Of a stretch of DNA of 64,000 nt, positions 47,395-55,594 are shown one piece after another. The DNA lies in assembly GCF_000463015.1 (NCBI RefSeq), contig NC_022247.1, forward strand, positions 3,162,001 to 3,226,000, given 5' to 3'. The stretch is from Variovorax paradoxus B4. GTDB lineage: Bacteria; Pseudomonadota; Gammaproteobacteria; Burkholderiales; Burkholderiaceae_C. Within the stretch, counting starts at the first letter, position 1; the number at the start of each line of letters is the position of its first letter. The notes beneath the pieces are model-generated. The model ran no database searches and was not told the origin of the DNA. It saw only the letters and a program-made list of their open reading frames with translations. A program made the translations under genes and the position numbers.

Positions 47395-47421
47395 GATGGA
47401 TGGGTGTTCGGGCATTTCAAG
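47395..47421 (-). promoter_or_regulatory. Possible sigma32 (heat-shock) promoter of lon
   Basis: The minus strand has CTTGAAA (47415-47421), a perfect -35 core, followed by CCCAT at 10 nt or CCATCT at about 15 nt, near the CCCATNT consensus. It ends about 27 nt before the lon ATG. Confidence 0.4.
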
Positions 47422-47487
47422 CCCGTGCACCCGGTCTTTGTCGAAGGCGCCGGACGCCTTGGTGAAAAGAGCCGGCGCCGCGTTCAC

Positions 47488-48753
47488 TCAGGCCTTCTTG
47501 GCCGCTTCGCGGTACACGAGCAGCGGCGGCTTGTTTTCATCGATTGTGGATTCCTCGACCACAACCTTGTCGACGTTGGTGGCATTCGGCAGCTCGAACA
47601 TGGTGTCGATCAGCGACTGTTCGAGAATCGAACGCAGGCCGCGCGCGCCGGTCTTGCGGGCCAGCGCCTTGCGCGCAATGGCCTTGAGGGCCGCGGGACG
47701 GATCTCCAGGTCGACGCCTTCCATCTGCAGCAGCTTGGTGAACTGCTTGACCACCGCGTTCTTGGGCTCGGTCAGGATCTGCACCAGCGCGTCTTCGCTG
47801 AGCTCGGCCAGCGAGGCCACCACCGGCATGCGGCCCACCAGTTCGGGGATCAGGCCGAACTTGATCAGGTCTTCAGGCTCGACTTCGCGGAACACCTCGG
47901 TGATGCTGCGCTGCGCCTTGCTCTTGACCGAGGCGCCGAAGCCGATGCCCGAGGCTTCGGTGCGGTTCTCGATGACCTTCTCGAGGCCGGCAAAGGCGCC
48001 GCCGCAGATGAACAGGATGTTGGTCGTGTCGATCTGCAGGAAGTCCTGGTTCGGGTGCTTGCGCCCGCCCTGGGGCGGCACGCTGGCCATGGTGCCTTCG
48101 ATGAGCTTGAGCAGCGCCTGCTGCACGCCCTCGCCCGACACGTCGCGCGTGATGGACGGGTTGTCCGACTTGCGCGAGATCTTGTCGATTTCGTCGATGT
48201 AGACGATGCCGCGCTGGGCGCGCTCGACCTCGTAGTTGCAGCTCTGCAGCAGCTTCTGGATGATGTTCTCGACGTCTTCGCCCACGTAGCCGGCCTCGGT
48301 CAGCGTGGTGGCGTCGGCCATCACGAAGGGCACGTCGAGCATGCGCGCGAGCGTTTGCGCGAGCAGCGTCTTGCCCGAGCCCGTGGGGCCGATCAAGAGG
48401 ATGTTGCTCTTGCTGAGCTCGACGTCGTCGCCCTTGGCCTTTTCCTTGTGGCGCAGGCGCTTGTAGTGGTTGTAGACCGCCACCGACAGCATGCGCTTGG
48501 CCGGCTCCTGGCCGATCACGTAGTTGTCGAGGTTGGTCTTGATTTCCAGCGGCGTGGGCAGGTCGCTGCGCGCCTCGCGCGCCTCTTCACCAGCCGGGAG
48601 CTCGTCGCGGATGATTTCGTTGCAAAGGTCGATGCACTCGTCGCAAATGAAGACCGAAGGGCCCGCGATCAGCTTCTTGACCTCATGCTGGCTCTTGCCG
48701 CAGAACGAGCAATAAAGCGTTTTTTCGCTGGAAGAGCCTTTTTTTTCGGCCAT
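47488..48753 (-). CDS. clpX: ATP-dependent Clp protease ATP-binding subunit ClpX
   Basis: A 421-residue AAA+ unfoldase. The N-terminal zinc domain has Cys15, Cys18, Cys37 and Cys40. Walker A is GPTGSGKT, Walker B is [10 protein letters not shown], and the pore loop is GYVGED. KIGFG-like IGFGASV near residue 270 is the ClpP-docking loop. It unfolds tagged proteins and feeds them to ClpP. The ATG at 48753 matches the family start MAEKKG. A terminator separates it from clpP upstream, so it may also have its own promoter. Confidence 0.97.
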   Translation of the reverse strand: MAEKKGSSSEKTLYCSFCGKSQHEVKKLIAGPSVFICDECIDLCNEIIRDELPAGEEAREARSDLPTPLEIKTNLDNYVIGQEPAKRMLSVAVYNHYKRLRHKEKAKGDDVELSKSNILLIGPTGSGKTLLAQTLARMLDVPFVMADATTLTEAGYVGEDVENIIQKLLQSCNYEVERAQRGIVYIDEIDKISRKSDNPSITRDVSGEGVQQALLKLIEGTMASVPPQGGRKHPNQDFLQIDTTNILFICGGAFAGLEKVIENRTEASGIGFGASVKSKAQRSITEVFREVEPEDLIKFGLIPELVGRMPVVASLAELSEDALVQILTEPKNAVVKQFTKLLQMEGVDLEIRPAALKAIARKALARKTGARGLRSILEQSLIDTMFELPNATNVDKVVVEESTIDENKPPLLVYREAAKKA

Positions 48754-48796
48754 GGACAGGTGCCTCGTAACGGGGTGGGGACAATGATAACTAAAC

Positions 48797-48833
48797 AAAA
48801 ACGGCGTTTCCCGTGTGGAAAACGCCGGTTTTT
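48797..48833. terminator. Terminator between clpP and clpX
   Basis: AAAAACGGCGTTT (48797-48809) and AAACGCCGGTTTTT (48819-48832) form a stem with A- and T-runs on both sides. It lies 44 nt upstream of the clpX ATG and would limit read-through from clpP. Confidence 0.85.
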
Positions 48834-48875
48834 GCCTTTTTGGCGCCGCCGGCGCCGCGGCACGGGCTCAATCGA

Positions 48876-49484
48876 TCAGCTGCGCTTCGCAATGACCTGG
48901 TCCACCAGGCCGTATTCCTTGGCTTCGTCGGCCGTGAGGAAATAGTCGCGTTCGGTGTCCGACTTGACTTTTTCGAGCGGCTGGCCCGTGCGTTCGGCCA
49001 GGATGCGGTTCATCTGGTCCTTGGTGCGCAGGATGTCGCGGGCATGGATCTCGATGTCCGTGGCCTGGCCGCGCGCGCCGCCGAGCACCTGGTGGATCAT
49101 GATCTTCGAATTGGGCAGCGAGAAGCGCTTGCCCTTTTCGCCGGCCGCCAGCAGGAAGGCGCCCATGCTGGCCGCAAAGCCGATGCACATGGTGGAAACG
49201 TCGGGCTTGATGAACTGCATGGTGTCGTAGATGGCCATGCCGGCGCTCACGCTGCCGCCCGGGGAGTTGATGTAGAACGAAATGTCCTTGTCCGGGTTCT
49301 CGCTCTCGAGGAACAGCAGCTGCGCCACCACGAGGTTGGCAGTCTGGTCGTTCACCTCGCCCACCAGGAAAATGATGCGCTCCTTGAGGAGACGCGAATA
49401 GATGTCGTAGGACCGCTCGCCGCGGCCCGACTGCTCGATGACCATCGGGATCATGCCGAGGCCTTTGATTTCCTGTGCGCTCAT
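48876..49484 (-). CDS. clpP: ATP-dependent Clp protease proteolytic subunit ClpP
   Basis: A 202-residue serine protease subunit. The catalytic triad is Ser106 (GFAASMGAF), His131 (IMIHQVLGG) and Asp180 (DTERDYF). PGGSVSAG forms the oxyanion region. It assembles as a tetradecamer and works with ClpX. A GGAGAG site precedes the ATG, and the short N-terminal propeptide ([13 protein letters not shown]) fits the family. It lies between tig and clpX, the conserved proteobacterial order. Confidence 0.97.
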   Translation of the reverse strand: MSAQEIKGLGMIPMVIEQSGRGERSYDIYSRLLKERIIFLVGEVNDQTANLVVAQLLFLESENPDKDISFYINSPGGSVSAGMAIYDTMQFIKPDVSTMCIGFAASMGAFLLAAGEKGKRFSLPNSKIMIHQVLGGARGQATDIEIHARDILRTKDQMNRILAERTGQPLEKVKSDTERDYFLTADEAKEYGLVDQVIAKRS

Positions 49485-49543
49485 TGATTTGCTCTCCGGA
49501 AAGGGTTCGTTCGCTGTTCGAATTTAACTGTACGCCAGAGTGA

Positions 49544-49577
49544 AATGGGGCTCGTGCCGCAAAGCACAAGCCCCATT
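49544..49577. repeat. Strong hairpin between tig and clpP
   Basis: AATGGGGCT-C-GTGC (49544-49556) can pair with GCAC-A-AGCCCCATT across a short loop, about 13 pairs with one mismatch. On the minus strand only TTTC follows, so it may be a weak terminator or a processing/attenuation stem just after tig. Confidence 0.6.
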
Positions 49578-49598
49578 GGCATCGCGGGCGGTGGCGGA

Positions 49599-50915
49599 TC
49601 AACCTTGCTGTTGCGCCATCAGTTCGTCGAACGTCACCGACTTTTCATTGACCTTGGCCTTGCCGAGCACGAATTCGGTCACGTTGTTCTCGATGACCAC
49701 GGCTTCGACTTCGGCCAGGCGGTTGTTGTCGCTGAAATACCAGCGCACGACGTCGGCCGGCTTTTCGTAGCTGGCGGCCAGCTCGTCGATGTGGGCCTTG
49801 ATCTGCTCGGGCTTGGCCTGCAGGTTGTTGGCACGCACCAGTTCGGCCACCACCAGGCCCAGGCGCACGCGGCGCTCGGCTTGCGGACGGAACACTTCGT
49901 CGGGAATCGGCGCCTTGTCGGCGTCCTTGATGCCGCGCTGCTTGAGTTCGGCGCGGGCGCCTTCGACCATGCGGTTCACTTCGGACTGCACGCTCGCGTT
50001 GGGCAGGTCGAGTTCGGCGTTGGCCACCAGGGTGTCCATCACGGCGTTCTTGTTGCGCGCCAGCAGGCGGAACTTCACTTCGCGCTCGAGGTTCTTCTTG
50101 ATGTCGGCGCGCAGGCCCTCGACCGTGGCTTCGGCAATGCCGAGCGACTTGGCGAGCTGCTCGTTGACTTCGGGCAGGTGCGAGGCTTCGATCTTCTTCA
50201 CGGTGACCATGAAGTCGGCTTGCTTGCCGGCCACGTCCTTGCCGTGGTAGTCGGCCGGGAACGAGAGCGGGAAGGTGCGGCTGTCGCCGGCCTTCATGCC
50301 GCGCACGGCGTCTTCGAATTCCTTCAGCATCTGGCCTTCGCCGACGATGAACTGGAAGTCTTCGGCCTTGCCGCCCGGGAAGGGCTCGCCGTCGATCTTG
50401 CCTTCGAAATCGACCGTCACGCGGTCGTCGTCCTGCGCGACGGCGTCTTGCGCGCGCTGCGCGAAGGTGCGGCGCTGCTTGCGCAGGATGTCGAGCGTCT
50501 TGTCGATGGCGTCGTCGCCCACTTCGGCCGAGAGCTTCTCGACTTCGGCGCCTGCCAGGTCGTTGATCTTGACTTCGGGGAACACTTCGAAGACGGCGTC
50601 GAAGGCGAGCTGGCCTTCGGGCGACTCTTCCTTCTCGGTGATGCGGGGCTGGCCGGCCACGCGCAGCTTGGCTTCGTTGGCGGCCTGCGAGAAGGCTTCG
50701 CCGACCTTGTCGTTCATGACCTCGTAGTGCACCGAGTAGCCGTAGCGCTGGGCCACGACGTTCATCGGCACCTTGCCAGGACGGAAGCCATCCATCTTGA
50801 CGGTGCGCGCGAGCTTCTTGAGGCGCGAATCGACTTCGGACTGGATGGTGCCGACCGGCAGGGTCAGCGTGATCTTGCGTTCGAGCTTCTCGAGAGTTTC
50901 AACGGTCACGGTCAT
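49599..50915 (-). CDS. tig: Trigger factor (ribosome-associated chaperone)
   Basis: A 438-residue protein. The N-terminal ribosome-binding domain has the signature VKMDGFRPGKVP (residues 38-51). The middle FKBP-type peptidyl-prolyl isomerase domain spans about 160-245 (DRVTVDFEGKIDGEPFPGGKAEDFQFIVG), and a helical C-terminal chaperone domain follows. It holds nascent chains at the ribosome exit. Length is typical. It precedes clpP on the same strand, and tRNA-Leu(UAG) lies 26 nt upstream of its start. Confidence 0.96.
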   Translation of the reverse strand: MTVTVETLEKLERKITLTLPVGTIQSEVDSRLKKLARTVKMDGFRPGKVPMNVVAQRYGYSVHYEVMNDKVGEAFSQAANEAKLRVAGQPRITEKEESPEGQLAFDAVFEVFPEVKINDLAGAEVEKLSAEVGDDAIDKTLDILRKQRRTFAQRAQDAVAQDDDRVTVDFEGKIDGEPFPGGKAEDFQFIVGEGQMLKEFEDAVRGMKAGDSRTFPLSFPADYHGKDVAGKQADFMVTVKKIEASHLPEVNEQLAKSLGIAEATVEGLRADIKKNLEREVKFRLLARNKNAVMDTLVANAELDLPNASVQSEVNRMVEGARAELKQRGIKDADKAPIPDEVFRPQAERRVRLGLVVAELVRANNLQAKPEQIKAHIDELAASYEKPADVVRWYFSDNNRLAEVEAVVIENNVTEFVLGKAKVNEKSVTFDELMAQQQG

Positions 50916-50941
50916 GGTGTCTTCCTTGTGAGGGGTGTGGC

Positions 50942-51028
50942 TGGTGCGCGGGGCCGGACTCGAACCGGCACGTTCTTGCGAACGTCAGGACCTAAACCTG
51001 GTGCGTCTACCAATTTCGCCACCCGCGC
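50942..51028 (-). tRNA. tRNA-Leu (anticodon UAG)
   Basis: 87 nt with encoded CCA. Acceptor GCGCGGG/CCCGCGC, anticodon loop TTTAGGT (TAG), a long variable arm with CGTTCGCAAGAACG, and T arm GCCGGTTCGAGTCCGGC. Confidence 0.96.
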
Positions 51029-51038
51029 TATTGCCATT

Positions 51039-51124
51039 TTTCAGGTGAATGCAAAAGCGGACGGCCCTGGTGCAGCGAACACCCCATACTGGATATCCGC
51101 CGCCCAAAGACCGTCCGCCTGAAA
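51039..51124. repeat. Interrupted inverted repeat upstream of tRNA-Leu
   Basis: GCGGACGG (51057-51064) and CCGTCCGC (51111-51118) are perfect complements. Outer TTTCAGG (51039-51045) and CCTGAAA (51118-51124) can extend the fold across a bulge. It fills most of the 113-nt gap between the RND pump stop and tRNA-Leu and could be the pump's 3' end structure. Confidence 0.5.
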
Positions 51125-51141
51125 TCGGTCAACCGCGTATT

Positions 51142-54100
51142 TTAAGCGCGAATCGGACCCTCTTTTGGCTCCCGCTTCACGCGGAACGCCGCGGCGTACA
51201 TTGCCGGCAGCGCCAGCAGGGTCAATACGGTGGCCACGATCAGCCCGCCCATGATGGCCACGGCCATCGGCCCCCAGAACACGCTGCGGGAGAGCGGGAT
51301 CATGGCAAGCACCGCTGCCGCGGCGGTCAGCACGATGGGCCGCAGGCGCCGCACGGCCGATTCCACGATCGCGTCCCAGGCCGGCACGCCCGCCTCGCGG
51401 TCGCTCTCGATCTGGTCGATCAGGATCACCGCGTTGCGCTGGATCATGCCCATCAGCGCGATCACGCCCAGGAGCGCCACGAAGCCGAAGGGCCGGTTCA
51501 GCACCAGCAGCGCACCGGCCACGCCGGCAATGCCCATCGGGCCGGTGATGAACACCAGCAGCGAGCGGCTGAAGCTGTGCAGCTGCAGCATCAGCAGCGT
51601 GAACACCAGGAACAGCATGATCGGCACGCCCGCCACGATGGACGCCGAGCCCTTGCTGCTTTCTTCGACTGCGCCCGCCACCTCGATGCGGTAGCCGCCC
51701 TCGCCGGCCGCATGCCAGCCGGCCTCGAGCTGGCGCAGCTTCGGCAGCAGCTGCTCGGTCACCGTGGCGCCCTGCAGGCCTTCGACCACGTCGCCCTGCA
51801 CCGTGATGGCGTAGTCGCGGTTCTCGCGCCACATCACGCCGGGTTCCCAGCTGAACACGGGCCGGGCAATCTGCGTCAGCGGAATCGAGCGGCCCGAGGT
51901 GGTGGGCAGGTAGGCGTTGCCGATGTCCGAAATGGCCTCGCGCTCGTCCGCCGACTGGCGCAGCACGATGTCGATCAGCAGGTCGTTCTCTCGGTATTGG
52001 CCCACCGTGGTGCCGGAGAACATCGTCTTGGAGGCCTGGGCGATGGCCTGGCTCGTCACGCCGAGCGCGCGCGCCTTGGCCTGGTCGACTTCGAGCCGGA
52101 TCACCTTGACCGATTCGTTCCAGTTGTCGTTCACGCCGCGCATGTTGGCGTTCTCGCGCAGCACGGCCTTGACCTCGTCCGCATGCGCGCGCAGCTGGGC
52201 GGGGTCGGTGCCGATCACGCGGAACTGCACCGGATACGGCACCGGCGGCCCGTTGGGCAGCAGCTTCACGCGGCCGCGCACTTCGGGAAATTCCTGCGCC
52301 AGCAGGGCCGGCAGCTTGATGCGCAGGCTCTCCCGCACCTTCAGGTCCTTGGCCAGCACGATGAGCTGCGACACGTTGGTCTGCGGGAACACCTGGTCAA
52401 GCGGCAGGTAGAAGCGCGGCACGCCGGAGCCGATCCAGGTGCTGACCGTCTTCACGCCCTCCTCTTTCATGATGCGCCGCTCGACGCGCTTGGCGACCTC
52501 TTCGTTGGCCGCGAACGAGGTGCCCTCGGGGAACCAGATGTCCACCATGATTTCCGGCCGGCTCGAATCCGGGAAGAACTGCTGCTGCACCTTGCCCATG
52601 CCGACGATGCCGAGCGCGAAGATCAGCACCGTGGCGCCGATGGTCAGCCACCGGTGCTGCACGCACCAGTTCACCGCGCGGCGGAAATTGTTGTAGAACG
52701 GCGTGTCGAACAGCTCGTGCGGCGGCGCATTGGGGTCGTGCGGCTTGACCTTGAGCAGCAGCGTGCCCAGGTAGGGCACGAAGTACACCGAAACGATCCA
52801 CGACAGCACCAGCGCAATCACCGTCACCGCGAAGATCGCGAAGGTGTATTCGCCCGTGACCGACTTGGCGATGCCGATCGGCAGGAAGCCCGCAGCGGTG
52901 ATGAGCGTACCGGTCAGCATGGGCTTGGCCGTGACGTCGTAGGCGAAGGTGGCGGCGCGCACCTTGTCGTAGCCCTCTTCCATCTTCCGCACCATCATCT
53001 CGACCGCGATGATCGCGTCGTCCACCAGCAGGCCGAGCGCGATGATCAGCGAGCCCAGCGATATCTTGTGCAGGCCGATGCCGAAGTAGTTCATGGCCAG
53101 GAAGGTCACGGCCAGCACCAGCGGAATCGTGATGGCCACCACCAGCCCCGGTCGGATGTCGATGTACCAGCCGAAGCGCCCGCCCTTGTGCAGGCCCAGC
53201 GAGATGATGCTCACGGCCAGCACGATGGCCACGGCCTCGATCAGCACGCCGACGAATTCGTTCACCGAGCTGGCCACCGACACCGGCTGGTCCTGCACCT
53301 GCGCGAGCTTCACGCCGGCCGGCAGGCGCTGGTCGATCTGCGCGGTGGTGGCGCGCAGCGCCTTGCCCAGCGCGATGATGTCGCCGCCCTTGGCCATGGA
53401 AACGCCGAGCGCAACGACCTCCTTGCCCTGGTGATGTACCTTCACGGCCGGCGGGTCGACGTAGCCGCGGCGAATCTCGGCAATGTCGCCGAGCTTCAGC
53501 TGGTTGCCCGAGCTGCCGCGGATCGGCATCTCGCGCAGTTGCTCCACGCTGGTGAACTGCCCGCCCACGCGCACCTGCACCACGTCCAGCGGCGACTGGA
53601 TCGTGCCCGCGCTTTCGATCGCGTTCTGCGAGCCGAGCTGGGCAAGCACCGCGTTGAAGTCCAGCCCCAGCTGCGCGACGCGTTTCTGCGAGATTTCGAT
53701 GTAGACCTTCTGGTCCTGCACGCCGAACTGGTCGACCTTGGCAACGTCCTTCACGCGCAGCAGCTGCTGGCGCACCTCGTCGGCCAGGGTCTTGAGCTCG
53801 GCCGGGCTGAAGCCTTCGCTCTCCAGCGCGTAGATCACGCCATAGACGTCGCCGAAATCGTCATTGAAGAACGGGCCCTGCACGCCCGGCGGCAGCGTGT
53901 TGCGCATGTCGCCGACCTTCTTGCGCACGGTGTACCAGACGTTCGCCACGTCGGCGGCCTTGGACGAGTCCTTGATCTGGAAGATGATCTGCGACTCGCC
54001 GGGCTTCGAGTAGCTGCGGATCTTGTCGGCATACGGCGCCTCCTGCAGCGTGCGCTCGAGCTTGTCGGTGACCTGCTCGGCCACCTGCTGCGCGGTGGCG

Positions 54101-54297
54101 CCGGGCCAGTAGGTGCGAACCACCATGGCACGGAAAGTGAACGGCGGGTCCTCGTCCTGGCCAAGCTGGAAGTATGCGAAGGCGCCCAGCACCATCAGCA
54201 CCACCATCAGGTAGCGCGTGAGGGGCGCGTGGTCCAGCGCCCATTTGGAAAGATTGAAGCCGGCGGGCTTGGCGGTGGTTGCTGCGCCTTCCGTCAT
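51142..54297 (-). CDS. RND-family efflux transporter (AcrB-like, heavy-substrate HAE type)
   Basis: A 1051-residue inner-membrane RND pump with twelve membrane segments and two large periplasmic loops. TM4 carries the proton-relay Asp pair in ALGLLVDDAIIAVEMM, the first loop has DEDPPFTFRAMVVRTYWPGATAQQVAEQV, and a second GFVALLGVIALMGMIQRNAVILI is in TM10-11. It belongs to the group of RND pumps paired with a single lipoprotein adaptor. The ATG at 54297 overlaps the adaptor stop, which excludes a much longer in-frame extension. Substrate is unknown. No outer-membrane channel is encoded here. Confidence 0.92.
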   Translation of the reverse strand: MTEGAATTAKPAGFNLSKWALDHAPLTRYLMVVLMVLGAFAYFQLGQDEDPPFTFRAMVVRTYWPGATAQQVAEQVTDKLERTLQEAPYADKIRSYSKPGESQIIFQIKDSSKAADVANVWYTVRKKVGDMRNTLPPGVQGPFFNDDFGDVYGVIYALESEGFSPAELKTLADEVRQQLLRVKDVAKVDQFGVQDQKVYIEISQKRVAQLGLDFNAVLAQLGSQNAIESAGTIQSPLDVVQVRVGGQFTSVEQLREMPIRGSSGNQLKLGDIAEIRRGYVDPPAVKVHHQGKEVVALGVSMAKGGDIIALGKALRATTAQIDQRLPAGVKLAQVQDQPVSVASSVNEFVGVLIEAVAIVLAVSIISLGLHKGGRFGWYIDIRPGLVVAITIPLVLAVTFLAMNYFGIGLHKISLGSLIIALGLLVDDAIIAVEMMVRKMEEGYDKVRAATFAYDVTAKPMLTGTLITAAGFLPIGIAKSVTGEYTFAIFAVTVIALVLSWIVSVYFVPYLGTLLLKVKPHDPNAPPHELFDTPFYNNFRRAVNWCVQHRWLTIGATVLIFALGIVGMGKVQQQFFPDSSRPEIMVDIWFPEGTSFAANEEVAKRVERRIMKEEGVKTVSTWIGSGVPRFYLPLDQVFPQTNVSQLIVLAKDLKVRESLRIKLPALLAQEFPEVRGRVKLLPNGPPVPYPVQFRVIGTDPAQLRAHADEVKAVLRENANMRGVNDNWNESVKVIRLEVDQAKARALGVTSQAIAQASKTMFSGTTVGQYRENDLLIDIVLRQSADEREAISDIGNAYLPTTSGRSIPLTQIARPVFSWEPGVMWRENRDYAITVQGDVVEGLQGATVTEQLLPKLRQLEAGWHAAGEGGYRIEVAGAVEESSKGSASIVAGVPIMLFLVFTLLMLQLHSFSRSLLVFITGPMGIAGVAGALLVLNRPFGFVALLGVIALMGMIQRNAVILIDQIESDREAGVPAWDAIVESAVRRLRPIVLTAAAAVLAMIPLSRSVFWGPMAVAIMGGLIVATVLTLLALPAMYAAAFRVKREPKEGPIRA

Positions 54298-55487
54298 TTG
54301 GAAGCACCTGCAGCGATCTCCTTCTTCGTGGCCGCCACGGCCTCGACCGGCTGCGCCGATTCCTTCGCGTTGGCGGCTGCCGCTGCAGCCTCCTTCGACT
54401 GGTAGATGGTGACCTTCTGCCCCGGCGAGAGCACATGCACACCTGCGGCCACGACCATCGTGCCGGGCGTGAGCCCGGCGCCGATCACGGCCTCGTTGCC
54501 GTCGGCCGTGGCCACCTGCACGGGCTGCGAACGCACCGTCATGGTCGGCTTGTCGAGCACCCAGACCGAGGTGCCCTTGCCTTCCTGGCGCAACGCGCTG
54601 GTCGGCAGCTTCATGACCGCGCCGCCGGTGCGTGCCAGCGCCTGCGGGCGGGCATACACGGTGGCGCCGAGCGCCGGCGACGTGGCGGCATCGATGGCCA
54701 CCTTGACCGCGTAGGTGCGCGTGACCGCGTCGGCGCTGGCCGCCACTTCGCGCACCTGGCCCTGCAGTTCGCTGCCGCCCGACCAGCCGCGCACCGCGAC
54801 CGGCGAGCCGGGCTTGATGAGCGCCGCCCGGTCTTCGGGCACCGCAAAGACCACGTCGCGCGCGCCGTCCTGCGCAATGCGCACGACGGGCGTGCCCGCC
54901 TGCACCACCTGCCCCGGCTCGGCCTCGATGGCGGTGATGATGCCGGCCACGTCGGCCACCAGCGTGGTGTAGCTGGCCTGGTTGCCTTGGGATGAAAGCT
55001 GCGCCTGCGCTTGCTCGAGCTGCGCCTGCGCGGCTTTCCATGTGGATTCGCGGCGTTCCAGCTCGGCGCCGCTGATGAAGTTCTGCTCGCGCAGTTCGCT
55101 GTAGCGCTTGAGATCGGCCGCCGCGAGATCGCGGTTGGTCTGCGCCGCGGCGAGCTGGGCGCGCGCCGCTTCAGCAGCCAGCCTGTAGTCCTGCGGATCG
55201 AGCTGGGCCAGCACCTGGCCGGCCTGCACGTGCTGGCCGAGTTCGGCCTGGCGTTTGGTGATCTTGCCCGCCACGCGGAAGCCCAGCCGCGATTCGACAC
55301 GCGCCCGGACCTCGGCCGAGAACTCGGGCTGGGCATCGAAATCGCTGGTGCCCACGGTCACCAGCTTGACCGCGCGCACAGGCTCCTCGGCCGGCTTCGA
55401 CTGCGAACAGCCGGCCAGGAACAAGGCGGAAAGCAGCAGCCAGGCGGCACCGCGGGCAAGAGGAGAAAAGCCGGAAGAGGCAGTCAT
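54294..55487 (-). CDS. RND periplasmic adaptor (membrane fusion protein), lipoprotein
   Basis: A 397-residue adaptor. The signal peptide ends in a lipobox LFLAGCSQ (Cys 27), so it is anchored in the inner membrane. The barrel-sandwich hybrid (VESRLGFRVAGKITKRQAELGQHVQAGQVLAQLD), a coiled-coil hairpin (about 95-165), a beta-barrel and a C-terminal Ala-rich tail follow in the usual order. It bridges the RND pump to an outer-membrane channel. It is first in the two-gene operon, under a promoter overlapped by a palindromic operator. Confidence 0.92.
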   Translation of the reverse strand: MTASSGFSPLARGAAWLLLSALFLAGCSQSKPAEEPVRAVKLVTVGTSDFDAQPEFSAEVRARVESRLGFRVAGKITKRQAELGQHVQAGQVLAQLDPQDYRLAAEAARAQLAAAQTNRDLAAADLKRYSELREQNFISGAELERRESTWKAAQAQLEQAQAQLSSQGNQASYTTLVADVAGIITAIEAEPGQVVQAGTPVVRIAQDGARDVVFAVPEDRAALIKPGSPVAVRGWSGGSELQGQVREVAASADAVTRTYAVKVAIDAATSPALGATVYARPQALARTGGAVMKLPTSALRQEGKGTSVWVLDKPTMTVRSQPVQVATADGNEAVIGAGLTPGTMVVAAGVHVLSPGQKVTIYQSKEAAAAAANAKESAQPVEAVAATKKEIAAGASK

Positions 55488-55516
55488 GGGACACCCTAGA
55501 AAGGTCGAACCGGATC

Positions 55517-55566
55517 ATTAATGACCCACCGGTTAGTAATCTAGGGTAAACCTCAGGCACTGTCAA
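55517..55566 (-). promoter_or_regulatory. RND operon promoter with overlapping TetR-like operator
   Basis: On the minus strand: TTGACA (55561-55566), a 17-nt spacer, then TAGATT (55538-55543). The imperfect palindrome TAATGACC-CACC-GGTTAGTA (55519-55538) covers the end of the -10 and the start site, where a TetR-family repressor would block transcription. Confidence 0.7.
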
Positions 55567-55594
55567 TCGCCGTTCGGGGGTTGTTCGGGGGTTG

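Noticed and set aside
54298..55041. N-terminal extension of the RND pump
   Set aside because: It runs through the adaptor gene in another frame, and the pump's ATG overlaps the adaptor stop.
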